Positions 8,482 to 16,724 of a DNA stretch of 64,000 nt are shown one piece after another (position 1 is the first letter of the stretch; the number at the start of each line of letters is the position of its first letter). The notes under the pieces were generated by a model. That model ran no database searches and was not told where the DNA came from. It worked only from the letters and a program-made list of their open reading frames with translations. Both the position numbers and the translations under genes were made by a program. The stretch comes from Mobiluncus porci (GTDB lineage: Bacteria > Actinomycetota > Actinomycetes > Actinomycetales > Actinomycetaceae), in contig NZ_VUMY01000008.1 in assembly GCF_009695935.1 (NCBI RefSeq), positions 53,232 through 117,231 of the forward strand, given 5' to 3'.

Positions 8482-9051
8482 CTAGATGAAGACGATTTGG
8501 GCGCCCTCGGAGAGCTCAATGAAGGTTCCCGCATCGATGATGCCCTTGACCGATTTATGAAGCATCCGCGGAGTGATATGCATCATGTCGGCCGTCAACT
8601 TGCAGGCCCACATATCCGCGCCCATCTCCGAGACCTGCTCCAAGAGGTCGCGAACTGGCGGAATCTCGAGTTTTTCGAGTTCCTGGTTCATGAAGCGGGT
8701 CGCGAATGCGGTCATCCCGGGGAGTACCCCTAGGGAAGGCGGCAGATAACCGGTTCCCCAGCCGGGGTGAATGTCCTCGAGAGCCGGCATATGCATTGCA
8801 GTATTGGCTTGCATTGTGAACTTGAGATTATCCATCGTGCGCTTATTGACAATGTCGAGACCCCAGAATGTGAAGAAAATGTCCACGTGAATGCCTTGGT
8901 TCAAGGCGGCGTGGGACATAATCAACGCGGGATAGGCCATGTCGAGGTTCCCCTTAGAACAGATAAACGCCATCTTGCGATTGACGTAGGTCGCTTCTTC
9001 TTCGGGGGCTGTTTGGGTTTCCGTAGTAGGGGCTTCTTTGGTTTCAGCCAT
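8482..9051 (-). CDS. DsrE/DsrF/DrsH-like sulfur-relay protein (copy 2)
   Basis: Paralogue of the protein at 4787-5353, sharing the blocks KMAFICSKGNLDMAYPAL, FFTFWGLDIVNKRTMDNLKF, NTAMHMP and IPPVRDLLEQ. The conserved cysteine is in MWACKLTADMMHI. It has an extra acidic, threonine-rich N-terminal tail of about 20 residues. The ATG at 9051 has AGGAG eight bases in front and is preferred over a TTG at 9075. It lies downstream of the second flavoprotein-TusE gene, with 151 bases of hairpin-rich repeat between them. This preserves the same gene pair and order as copy 1. The C-terminus SEGAQIVFI also matches copy 1. Confidence 0.82.
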   Translation of the reverse strand: MAETKEAPTTETQTAPEEEATYVNRKMAFICSKGNLDMAYPALIMSHAALNQGIHVDIFFTFWGLDIVNKRTMDNLKFTMQANTAMHMPALEDIHPGWGTGYLPPSLGVLPGMTAFATRFMNQELEKLEIPPVRDLLEQVSEMGADMWACKLTADMMHITPRMLHKSVKGIIDAGTFIELSEGAQIVFI

Positions 9052-9097
9052 AATTATTTCTCCTTGTAGATCCAAAATAAAAGTGTTGTCATTGTGA

Positions 9098-9201
9098 GGC
9101 GCTTCGCGCCTTAGCGGAGTTCCGCCTAAAACAGTCCATCGGGACTGTTTTCACGGCTCCACACTGCGACTGTGTGTTCAACGGCGCCGCTTCGCGTCGC
9201 C
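9098..9201. repeat. Hairpin cluster between the second flavoprotein-TusE gene and its DsrE partner
   Basis: Five short inverted repeats follow one another: GGCGC-ttc-GCGCC, CGGA-GT-TCCG, AAACAGTCC/GGACTGTTT, ACAC...GTGT and GGCG...CGCC. The core (TTAGCGGAG, a hairpin, CTAAA, then a hairpin ending in GTTTT) recurs inside the uppP insertion at 60764-60815, so this is a relative of the GGGGACGGTT family without its termini. Placed directly after the flavoprotein stop, it could stabilise the upstream message or lower expression of the downstream gene. Confidence 0.55.
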
Positions 9202-9202
9202 A

Positions 9203-10927
9203 CTACACGCAGCCCACTGGTTTCGGGGCTCCGGCAATGTAGGCCAGCTTCTTGGCGGGTTTGGTTCCGAAAATCGAGAACAAAGTCTTCACATCAAAAC
9301 CGCCCGCCTTAGAGATCCGACCCAAGGTTGGGGACACTGAGCGTTCCTCGAAATCTTGGCGCACGAAACGAATGACAGACCAGGCCACGTCATCAAGCTC
9401 AATGTGGAGGGCCTTCGCGAGGCCCTCTGCGACCTCATCGTTCCACTGTTCTTTATTCGTCATGAAGCCTTCATCGGTCACATCAATAGGTTTGCCATTA
9501 ATCTCGCGGATAACCGGAATATTGTCTCCCTTGGTGGTATTCGTGGGTTTGTCCCCGGGCTTGGCCATAGTCTCCGAAACCAGCGGCGCGGAACCGGCGA
9601 CGCGAACAATCGGAATCTTGATGTCCGGTTCGGGAGGCGGCGGGGGAGTTTTTTCCTTGGGAAGGGGATTAACCCCATCCGGCATGAAACCCCACTTCCG
9701 GAAGTCTTTTCCGGCCTTGGACATGTCTCGCGGGAAAGGCAAGGGCAGTCCGCGCGCGAGGAACCCCCAGTACATGAGGTAAAACGCGAGTTTCCCGAGA
9801 TGGTTCATGCGGGACTCTCCCAGTAGCTTCAGCGGACCGACTACGGGGAAGGGGAATTTACCCGTCACAGGCTGGACATCGTAGTTGAAGTCCAAGAGCA
9901 GTGCCTTGTGGAAACCGGATTCGATAAAGCAGTTCGCGTGTCCATCAAAGGATTCCGTCATTGGACGTCCATTGATGTAGTTGATGAAGTTCGGAACAAA
10001 GGACTCTGACTGGAAGTGAACCACTGCTCCCGCTTTGGAAGTCGGGAAGTTGCCCGCATCCCCGAGGACAAAAATATCGGGGTATTCGGTGGACTGCATG
10101 GTGTGTTTATCAGCAGGAACATAGTTCATTTCATCGCCGATTCCCGAATCGGCCACGTATTGCTGACCCATCACCGGCGGGACCGTGACCAGCAGGTCGA
10201 AGGGGATTTCGCGCCCGTCATAGCCCACCAGCATCTGGTTATCCGGATCAATGCGTTCCACATTGAAGTCGGTTTCGATCTCGATGTCACGCTTCCGCAA
10301 CAGGTCACCAAGCTCCGCCTTCGCCACTGGCTTGGTGAACGCGCCATCCAGCGGGGTCACGAAGGTGATGTCAATATCGAGGCGGCGCCGACGCATGAAG
10401 AAATACCAGTCAGCGAGTAGCACGAATTCCAGTGGTGCCACGGGGCACTTGATGGGCATTTCTGAAATATGAACCACGAGGTGCCCGCGTTCAAAATTTT
10501 TCAAAGCCTTGTGGAGGCGCCCCGAACCGGACAGCGTATAGAAATCGAAGACGCTCTTACGCCACACTTTCGGATCGCTCATCCCGGGGACCTGGTCGGG
10601 GCGAATCGTGCAGCCGGTGGCAATAATGAGGTAATGGTAGGGCAGGGTCTCGTGTTCAAGCTCTACGGTTTTCGCCACCGGATCAACTTTCTTAATGCCG
10701 TCCATAACGAAGCGCACCCCGCGGGGGAAAAATTGCGAACGTTTCTTGACGACCGTGCGGGGGCGGTACATCCCAAAGGGAACAAACAGGTACCCGGGCT
10801 GATAGTGGTGGTGGTCGTCACGGTCAACCACGGTTATCTGGTATTCGCTCTTTGGCAGTTCTCGGTAGAGTCGGTTCGAAACAATCGAACCGGCGGTACC
10901 CCCACCAAGGATAACAATTTGCTTCAT
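9203..10927 (-). CDS. Sulfide:quinone-reductase-like flavoprotein fused to a TusE/DsrC domain (copy 2)
   Basis: Same architecture as the protein at 5402-7090. It has an N-terminal FAD motif GGGTAG, ATGCTIRP, Cys161 in PIKCPVAPLEF, FVLGDAGNFP near 286, and Cys333 in FDGHANC; the cysteine positions are identical in the two copies. A proline-rich linker (residues about 430-480, including PPPPPEP) leads to a TusE/DsrC domain with DVTDEGFMTNKEQWNDEV. It ends in GAPKPVGCV with the penultimate cysteine. ATG at 10927 is preceded by AAGGAG at good spacing. The linker differs most between copies, while both ends are conserved, which suggests two separately maintained paralogues. The electron acceptor and substrate are not known. 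Confidence 0.82.
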   Translation of the reverse strand: MKQIVILGGGTAGSIVSNRLYRELPKSEYQITVVDRDDHHHYQPGYLFVPFGMYRPRTVVKKRSQFFPRGVRFVMDGIKKVDPVAKTVELEHETLPYHYLIIATGCTIRPDQVPGMSDPKVWRKSVFDFYTLSGSGRLHKALKNFERGHLVVHISEMPIKCPVAPLEFVLLADWYFFMRRRRLDIDITFVTPLDGAFTKPVAKAELGDLLRKRDIEIETDFNVERIDPDNQMLVGYDGREIPFDLLVTVPPVMGQQYVADSGIGDEMNYVPADKHTMQSTEYPDIFVLGDAGNFPTSKAGAVVHFQSESFVPNFINYINGRPMTESFDGHANCFIESGFHKALLLDFNYDVQPVTGKFPFPVVGPLKLLGESRMNHLGKLAFYLMYWGFLARGLPLPFPRDMSKAGKDFRKWGFMPDGVNPLPKEKTPPPPPEPDIKIPIVRVAGSAPLVSETMAKPGDKPTNTTKGDNIPVIREINGKPIDVTDEGFMTNKEQWNDEVAEGLAKALHIELDDVAWSVIRFVRQDFEERSVSPTLGRISKAGGFDVKTLFSIFGTKPAKKLAYIAGAPKPVGCV

Positions 10928-11049
10928 CGCAATCTCCTTAAATACGGTTAGGCAGGTGTCAAGATAATTTTATTACCTAGCACGGGTATTTGGGTGAAAT
11001 TCGTATAATTTTCATGTTACTGTTTGTTGTTTTCTAGGTTCGTCTTGTC

Positions 11050-12510
11050 TTGGACGAAGCGCTTGTGGGTAGGATGCTTGTTGTGTCAGGAAAAACAGGT
11101 GCATTGAGCTGGCGAGACCGCTGGGGACTTTTCGCCGGACGCGGAGCTTCGTGGGCTTCGCGGATAGCAGGTCGCGGCAGCGGAGGGATGATTGGGGGTA
11201 AGGTTGCGCTCAAGATTTCCCCAAATTTGCTGGAGCACCTGGCCACAGGCAAGAAGATTGCCCTTGTTACCGGCACGAACGGGAAAACCACCACGACAAG
11301 GATGCTTTCCGAAGCGATGACGGCTTTGGGAAGGCCGGTGGCTTCGAATCGTGGCGGGGACAATATGACTGCCGGAGTACTTTCGGCATTGATGCAAAGC
11401 CCCGACGCGCCCGTGGCGGTTTTGGAAGTCGATGAAATGCATCTCGAGGCGATTGCGAACGCCACGCATCCCGCAGTGATAGTGCTCCTCAACCTGTCTC
11501 GCGACCAACTGGATCGGGTTGGCGAGATTTCGGTTATCGAAAGGCGAATCAGGGCCGCGGTGGATGAGAATCCCCAAGCCACAGTGGTGGCGAACGTGGA
11601 TGATCCCTTGGTGACTTCCGCCGCCTGGGATGCGGCCCGTCCGCTGTGGGTGGCTGCTGGTAAGGGCTGGAGCGGGGATTCCTTGACTTCACCAAGAACG
11701 CAGGGGGCCATTATCTACGGTGGGAAAACGGCTAGTAGCTCAGGCCCTGAAACTGTAACGAGCGATACAAATGTACTAACTGGTCAAAAAGTGTGGGCTT
11801 CCGGTCAAGATACCGACGCCTATTGGCAATCTGTTCCGGTGGACGAATTGTTGGCTTTAGACGTGCCTTGGGAGAGACCTCCCAGCCAGGTGGAATTCGC
11901 TCGCCCCGAGCCGGCGTGGATATGGCAGGCTTCGAGTTTCCAGGAGGGAGAACCGATGCGAGCCGTGGAAACCGCGAACGGACGCGAGCATGAGATTGTG
12001 GTAAATCTCCCCGGACGAGCCAATCGCGGCAATGCCTTGCAGGCTTTTGTGGCGGCGCTCGCTCTCGGGGCAGATCCCGAACCCGCTGCTCGCTCAATCC
12101 GTGAAGTGAGAAACGTGGCGGGAAGATACGCGCACCTCGAAGTCAAAGGGCGCAAAATTCGAATGCTGCTCGCCAAGAATCCCGCTGGCTGGATGGAATC
12201 CTTGACGATGCTGAACCCCGAGGCTCAGCTCGTTGTGGGGGTGAACGGACAGCGGGCCGACGGTACGGATCTATCTTGGTTGTGGGACGTGAACTTCGAG
12301 GCTTTGCGGGGGAAAACCGTGGTCGCAACCGGAGAGCGCGGAGCCGACCTTCAGGTACGTCTGAACTATGCGGGAATCATCACGCTGTGGGCTCCCGAGG
12401 TAGAGTCGGCACTCGAGCAGGTTCCCTCCGGAGAGGTCGATATGCTCTTGAACTACACAGCTTTTCGCGATGCCCGCGCGGAATTTATCGCCAAAGGTTG
12501 GTTGCAATGA
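11050..12510 (+). CDS. murT: Lipid II isoglutaminyl synthase, MurT subunit (without zinc ribbon cysteines)
   Basis: Mur-ligase-like subunit that, with GatD, amidates D-glutamate of lipid II. The ATP-binding loop VTGTNGKTTTTRML is near residue 76, the Mur central-domain block LLNLSRDQLDRVGE near 147, and the C-terminal DUF1727 part holds NPAGWMESLTML. Characterised MurT proteins have a four-cysteine zinc ribbon after the AAGxxW segment. Here the equivalent region (DSLTSPRTQG, near 212-221) has serine and threonine instead, and no cysteine occurs anywhere in the protein. The start is uncertain: TTG 11050, GTG 11065 or ATG 11074, the last fitting the family N-terminus. TATAAT at 11004-11009 may be its -10 box. 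It overlaps gatD by ATGA. Confidence 0.88.
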   Translation: MDEALVGRMLVVSGKTGALSWRDRWGLFAGRGASWASRIAGRGSGGMIGGKVALKISPNLLEHLATGKKIALVTGTNGKTTTTRMLSEAMTALGRPVASNRGGDNMTAGVLSALMQSPDAPVAVLEVDEMHLEAIANATHPAVIVLLNLSRDQLDRVGEISVIERRIRAAVDENPQATVVANVDDPLVTSAAWDAARPLWVAAGKGWSGDSLTSPRTQGAIIYGGKTASSSGPETVTSDTNVLTGQKVWASGQDTDAYWQSVPVDELLALDVPWERPPSQVEFARPEPAWIWQASSFQEGEPMRAVETANGREHEIVVNLPGRANRGNALQAFVAALALGADPEPAARSIREVRNVAGRYAHLEVKGRKIRMLLAKNPAGWMESLTMLNPEAQLVVGVNGQRADGTDLSWLWDVNFEALRGKTVVATGERGADLQVRLNYAGIITLWAPEVESALEQVPSGEVDMLLNYTAFRDARAEFIAKGWLQ

Positions 12511-13379
12511 AAGAATCGGAACACTCAAAACTATCCACCTTGAGAATCGGGGTGCTTCTCCCCGAAGTGTTGGGAACCTACGGGGACGGCGGAAATGCGG
12601 TGGTTCTCGCCAAGCGGGCCGAACTGCGGGGGATTAAAGCGGAGGTGGTTCAGGTCGGCGTCACCGAGAAAATTCCCGAAACCCTTGATATTTATACCCT
12701 TGGCGGGGGAGAGGATGTGGCTCAAACCATCGCCTCGAGGAGGCTCCGCACCGATCGAGGATTGTACCAGGCGGTCCAAAAACGTGTGCCGGTGCTGGCC
12801 ATCTGCGCTGCCTTCCAAGTTCTCGGAGAGTGGTATACGGACTCTCAGGGGAACCAAACTGAGGGAGCCGGTTTGCTCAATGTCGTGACCCTACCGCAGG
12901 GGGCGCGGGCGATTGGAGAACTGGTCACCACCGCTGCCGGACTTCCGCTGGAAGCGCAGCTCACCGAGTCCCTTACCGGCTTTGAAAATCACGGTGGAGC
13001 AACTCTCTTGGGTGCTGAGGCGCGTCCCCTCGGATTTGTCCAAGCCGGTGTCGGCAACGGACGCCCCGGAGTTGCTCCGGAACTGGAGGCGGGGATTAGT
13101 TCTGAGGCTGGCGTCCACGACGACCGAGAGATTTCCACCGAAATCCCTTCCGGATATCGCGCCGAGGAAGATGGCAAACCCTTTGAGGGCGCCGTCCAGG
13201 GCAGTATCATCGCAACCTATATGCACGGACCTTGCTTGGCGCGAAACCCGCAACTAGCGGATTTGCTGCTCGCGCGCGCTCTTGGAATAACCGTTCCAGA
13301 ATTGCCGGAAATGGAGGAAATCCCCGGGGTGGCGCGCCTCCGCGAGGAACGCCTTGCTGCGGCGAAACGGGTCGATTAA
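12507..13379 (+). CDS. gatD: Lipid II isoglutaminyl synthase, glutaminase subunit GatD
   Basis: Class I glutamine amidotransferase that supplies ammonia to MurT for amidation of peptidoglycan D-iso-glutamate. The N-terminal block IGVLLPEVLGTYGDGGNAV is typical. The catalytic cysteine is in VPVLAICAAFQVLGE near residue 94, and the catalytic histidine is in TYMHGPCLARNP near residue 240. Its ATG overlaps the murT stop (ATGA), giving translational coupling. A reading frame extends upstream to 12276 but lies inside murT and is not used. It has about 290 residues, some 40 more than short homologues because of a charged loop before the histidine motif. Confidence 0.92.
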   Translation: MKESEHSKLSTLRIGVLLPEVLGTYGDGGNAVVLAKRAELRGIKAEVVQVGVTEKIPETLDIYTLGGGEDVAQTIASRRLRTDRGLYQAVQKRVPVLAICAAFQVLGEWYTDSQGNQTEGAGLLNVVTLPQGARAIGELVTTAAGLPLEAQLTESLTGFENHGGATLLGAEARPLGFVQAGVGNGRPGVAPELEAGISSEAGVHDDREISTEIPSGYRAEEDGKPFEGAVQGSIIATYMHGPCLARNPQLADLLLARALGITVPELPEMEEIPGVARLREERLAAAKRVD

Positions 13380-13951
13380 ATATAGGTGTCCGGGTTGTAG
13401 GTTTGGAGATCGATGACGCGGATGCGTGGCAGGGGAGTGTTGAAAGCGTGAATTTCGCGCTCTAAATCGATGACTTTCAAGCCGTGGTCCTCCAAGGAAC
13501 GCAACTCTCCGCTCAAAAACTCCTCGAAGCCTACGACCGCTACGTGGTGTCCGTTTTGGAGCAAAGTCCGCAACTGTGGCTCGAAATCACCGTCGTGGGA
13601 GACGAGAACCACGTGGCCCTCCCCCCGCTGGGAAATAGCCTCCAAGGTGCGCTGAATGCCCACGTCCACGACCTTTTCATCCCCCTCTGAGGCCAAAGGG
13701 ATGGGCTGGTAATCCATGGCGAGCAGTGCTTGCACAAAAGTCATCGGCATGTGCGCGGTGGCATTCAGGAAGAATAAGCCTTTGGTTTGCCCCGGATTGT
13801 TCTCCGCCACATAGTCGCGAACCCGATCCCAGCGGGGACGCTCATCGGGTTCGGGTCGCCGCTGCAACACGCTTAAACCCAGCGTGGCATCGATATTTTC
13901 ACCGTCGACCAGTAAATAGGTAGTCTCTTCTTCCGGTATTTGCAGTTTCAT
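13376..13951 (-). CDS. NYN-domain protein (LabA/DUF88 family, PIN-like)
   Basis: Predicted PIN-like nuclease of the NYN family. The acidic-site motifs are visible: LLVDGENIDA near residue 15, DEKVVDVGIQRTL near 95 and VVLVSHDGDFEP near 115, which supply the conserved aspartates. No extra RNA-binding domain is attached. ATG 13951 is chosen over an upstream TTG at 13957; neither has a strong ribosome site. The 3' end overlaps the end of gatD by four bases in convergent orientation, so the two transcripts are complementary at their ends. Activity on RNA is inferred from the family. Confidence 0.8.
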   Translation of the reverse strand: MKLQIPEEETTYLLVDGENIDATLGLSVLQRRPEPDERPRWDRVRDYVAENNPGQTKGLFFLNATAHMPMTFVQALLAMDYQPIPLASEGDEKVVDVGIQRTLEAISQRGEGHVVLVSHDGDFEPQLRTLLQNGHHVAVVGFEEFLSGELRSLEDHGLKVIDLEREIHAFNTPLPRIRVIDLQTYNPDTYI

Positions 13952-14069
13952 ATTCAACTTTTTTCTAAATCAGGAAAATCTTTTTGCCTCTGCTAGTGGC
14001 CCTGTCGGCCTCGACATGGAGTTTTCGACAGCCAAACCAGTTTACTTCGTATTTACTTGAAAATGTAAT

Positions 14070-14094
14070 CGGGGCTGTGAAAAACACAGCCCCG
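14070..14094 (-). terminator. Hairpin terminator of the TPM-domain gene
   Basis: A perfect 10-bp stem, CGGGGCTGTG against CACAGCCCCG, with a five-base loop lies 17 bases beyond the stop of the gene ending at 14112. The following minus-strand sequence is T-rich (ATTACATTTTC) but has no clean T run. Confidence 0.7.
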
Positions 14095-14111
14095 AGTGCC
14101 TCGAATCCGTC

Positions 14112-16133
14112 TTAGGATTGGGCGGAACTAAAGCCCACCGGTAGTTCGCGGTCGATTTGAATCAACATCTCCGCGCAAGTATTCAACATGGAAACTGCCG
14201 CCACCGGATCGGTGTGCATCTTGCGCTTGGTTTGTTCCAGCAACTGGTCGCAGCGAGCCAAATCCATCAGCATCTGTGAGTCAAGGGCTTTGCGGCGAAG
14301 CGCCAAATTTGTCCCTACGATAGCGCGCAGTTGTTCAGTTTGTTCCAAACGCCGATTGAGTTCGGTGGGAGCCTCATTCATTTTCGCGGCGATTTCTTCT
14401 TGACCGGAGAAAGCGCGGTACAGGTTGACCTGCACGCTGCGCAATTTCGCCAAAGCCTCTACCGGATCGGATCTTCCTGCCAAAGCCTGCGTTGAACTCT
14501 CGAGCGCCCGCTCAGCCATAGCGATTTCGGAACCGGACGCGTAAGAATCATTGTCACGAATCGTATCCAAATCGGAGCTGATTTGGACTTTCAAAGCGCT
14601 CAATTCGTCGCTGATTCTGCCGAGGAAACTCTCCAGGTTGGTGACGTGCTTCGAGGCCAAACTCGCCTGGGTTATGGCCCGCTCAGCTCCCCGAGCGTAG
14701 CGGGAGGCCAGTTTCTTGTCTCCGGCCTTCGCCTTTTCTTGGCCAGTGAGCACACCTTTATAGGAGGCTTTCAAAAGCCTGGTGGCCTGGGTCAGATTTT
14801 CTTGGGAGTGGCCTAGCGGAGCCGCAGAGTAGCTTTCGTGAATCTTCTTCACGGCTGCTTGAGCGCTGGCTAGTTCCTGTCGAGTGTCATTCCACTGGGT
14901 AGCAATCCGGTTGAGAGTCTTGGTGGCTTCCGCAGGGTTATGACGTTCCTTAGTGAAAACGGAAACCTCTTTCGAGAGCTGGTCTTTGGATTCGGCAATT
15001 TTGGAAGTCATCTCGCTGGCGCGAGCTTCTGTCAGCAGTCCGTCGGCTCCGGCAAGTTCAGCCAACAAAACTGCGGCACGGGATTGTGCACTGTTAACGG
15101 CATTCGCAAAGGGAGCCACTGCGGTGGCACCCAGCAGCAATTCCGAGGAACGGAGATCCTCGGTGGAGTTGAATACCAAAGAAGTGAGGTCGGTGAGCTC
15201 GTGAAGAACCTTGTCGTAGTTGGCTTCATTTTGCGCGGTGGCAGGGGTGGTAGAAACCTCTTCGGCCTGTACAGCGGGGGCGGATGGAGTGGGTTCAGGC
15301 TGTGGCGCCTCAAGTTCAGGTTCAGGTGCGGGTTCAGGTGCGGGATAGTCGTCAGTTAGCTGCAACAAAGACTCATCAGTATCCAGCTCATTGTTTCGAT
15401 CGGCTCGCTCCACGGCATCGAAATCCACCTGAGGATTCTTAGACGAGACCCCGACAGTATTGCGCCGGTAGACCGCCACTGCCAAAACCACGGTCACAAT
15501 CATAGCCGCCACCAGCATGACAATCAGCCAGCGGTTGGTGGCGCTCTGGGCGGCATTTGCGGCGGGTGCTTGGGCATCGGCGCTAGCGGTAGACATGGAC
15601 ATTTGCAATAGCTGCTGGGCAAAAGAACTGATGCCCGAGGCAAACTCGCCCGCCGAGAATTGCGAGGCACCCACCTGCATGGCGAGGTCATTAACCTGGG
15701 CGCTGTTGAGAACGGAGCCCGTGGTGGAGGTGGCGGAGAACTGTTTGTCGGAAACATTTAGCGAAATCAGGTAGGAATTCGGTCCCATATTGGTGAGTTT
15801 CATGGTTCGGGAATTCCACTCCGCGGGATCGAAACCCGAGTAGTTGTCCACAATGGCCACGTAGAGCTTCATGTCTCGGGACTCAGCGGATTGGACCGAT
15901 GACTTCACCTGATACAGTCCGGTTCCCAGCACATTTCCGGGATCGTAAATCTGGGAGCCCGATAGATCCAAGGGGTCTGCGGCTGGTACTAAGGCCTGGG
16001 GGAGTCCTAGCGTTTGAACGGACACCGCTGACATCCCGCCAGAATAGGGGGATGCCTCGGCAGTGGGAATGGTCACAAAACCCAAAACACCTAGAGTTAA
16101 ACCGGCTGCCAAGGCGCATATTTTCTTCAACAC
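14112..16133 (-). CDS. Secreted/membrane TPM-domain protein with long coiled-coil C-terminus
   Basis: An N-terminal signal peptide (LKKICALAAGLTLGVLGF...AEAS) leads to a TPM-like domain (residues about 50-180: QIYDPGNVLGTG, MKLYVAIVDNYSG, YLISLNVSDKQFSA). One transmembrane helix follows (WLIVMLVAAMIVTVVLAVAVY, near 205). The rest is cytoplasmic: an acidic proline/glutamate linker, then about 370 mostly helical residues. Such proteins are common in actinobacteria and their role is unknown. The preferred start is a GTG at 16133 with GGAG five bases before it; a TTG at 16154 extends the frame. A candidate DtxR box lies about 40 bases upstream. Confidence 0.72.
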   Translation of the reverse strand: MLKKICALAAGLTLGVLGFVTIPTAEASPYSGGMSAVSVQTLGLPQALVPAADPLDLSGSQIYDPGNVLGTGLYQVKSSVQSAESRDMKLYVAIVDNYSGFDPAEWNSRTMKLTNMGPNSYLISLNVSDKQFSATSTTGSVLNSAQVNDLAMQVGASQFSAGEFASGISSFAQQLLQMSMSTASADAQAPAANAAQSATNRWLIVMLVAAMIVTVVLAVAVYRRNTVGVSSKNPQVDFDAVERADRNNELDTDESLLQLTDDYPAPEPAPEPELEAPQPEPTPSAPAVQAEEVSTTPATAQNEANYDKVLHELTDLTSLVFNSTEDLRSSELLLGATAVAPFANAVNSAQSRAAVLLAELAGADGLLTEARASEMTSKIAESKDQLSKEVSVFTKERHNPAEATKTLNRIATQWNDTRQELASAQAAVKKIHESYSAAPLGHSQENLTQATRLLKASYKGVLTGQEKAKAGDKKLASRYARGAERAITQASLASKHVTNLESFLGRISDELSALKVQISSDLDTIRDNDSYASGSEIAMAERALESSTQALAGRSDPVEALAKLRSVQVNLYRAFSGQEEIAAKMNEAPTELNRRLEQTEQLRAIVGTNLALRRKALDSQMLMDLARCDQLLEQTKRKMHTDPVAAVSMLNTCAEMLIQIDRELPVGFSSAQS

Positions 16134-16173
16134 AGTTTCTCCATTACATCTCAATCTGGAAAATCTCTATCTG

Positions 16174-16192
16174 TAAGGTTAACTTTATCTTA
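16174..16192. promoter_or_regulatory. Possible DtxR/IdeR box
   Basis: The 19 bases match the published consensus TWAGGTTAGSCTAACCTWA at about 15 positions when counted by eye, including the full left half TAAGGTTA. The site lies between the TPM gene (start 16133) and the cold-shock gene (start 16313). A DtxR homologue is encoded 4 kb away. No other equally good site was found near genes of the window. Confidence 0.3.
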
Positions 16193-16312
16193 GTCACGCC
16201 TAGATATTAGACTAGTTGGGCTAGTTATTTTGCTTCTGCAAGCCCAGGCTGCGTTAGCTCCGGTTTGTCCGAAGAGAGAAAACTTAAACCCATGGTCAAT
16301 AAGGAGTAACAA

Positions 16313-16690
16313 GTGCCCAACGGGAAAGTGAAATGGTATGACGCCGTTAAAGGCTTCGGGTTCATCGCGGAAACCGGTGGAGATGAGGTGTTTTTGCACG
16401 CCTCAGCGCTCCCGCCCAGTGTGGTTGATATTAAACCGGGAACCAAGGTTGAGTATTCCATTGTTGAAGGCAAACGTGGGCCGCAAGCCATGAACGTGAC
16501 CATTGTGGAACAACCTCCGTCAGTCGCCAAGTCGCAGCGAAAGAACACTGAAGATATGGTGGTCATCGTAGAGGATCTCATCCGGCTATTGGAAGAATCC
16601 TCCGGAGACCTCCGTCGCGGGCACTACCCTGACAACGGAAAACAGATTGCAAAAATACTGAAAGTGGTCGCTCAATCTTTTGAGGCTTGA
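16313..16690 (+). CDS. Cold-shock protein with C-terminal extension
   Basis: Single-stranded nucleic acid-binding protein of the CspA family. The cold-shock domain (residues 1-68) has RNP1 in KGFGFIAE and RNP2 in EVFLHASAL. A helical extension of about 55 residues follows, as in the 127-residue cold-shock proteins of corynebacteria and relatives. The GTG start is supported by AGGAG nine bases upstream and by the MPNGKVKWYDA opening. The leader is about 100 bases; no cold-shock box was recognised in it. DUF3027 follows after 34 bases on the same strand. Confidence 0.9.
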   Translation: MPNGKVKWYDAVKGFGFIAETGGDEVFLHASALPPSVVDIKPGTKVEYSIVEGKRGPQAMNVTIVEQPPSVAKSQRKNTEDMVVIVEDLIRLLEESSGDLRRGHYPDNGKQIAKILKVVAQSFEA

Positions 16691-16724
16691 GACCGCCGTA
16701 ACTAGCGAAGACAGAAGGGCTACT

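Noticed and set aside
10943..10961. GGTTAGGC half-site upstream of the second flavoprotein gene as a DtxR box
   Set aside because: Only one half matches; about 11 of 19 positions, no better than chance hits elsewhere.
12276..12506. N-terminal extension of gatD
   Set aside because: It lies wholly within murT in another frame; the ATGA overlap at 12507 and the family N-terminus set the real start.
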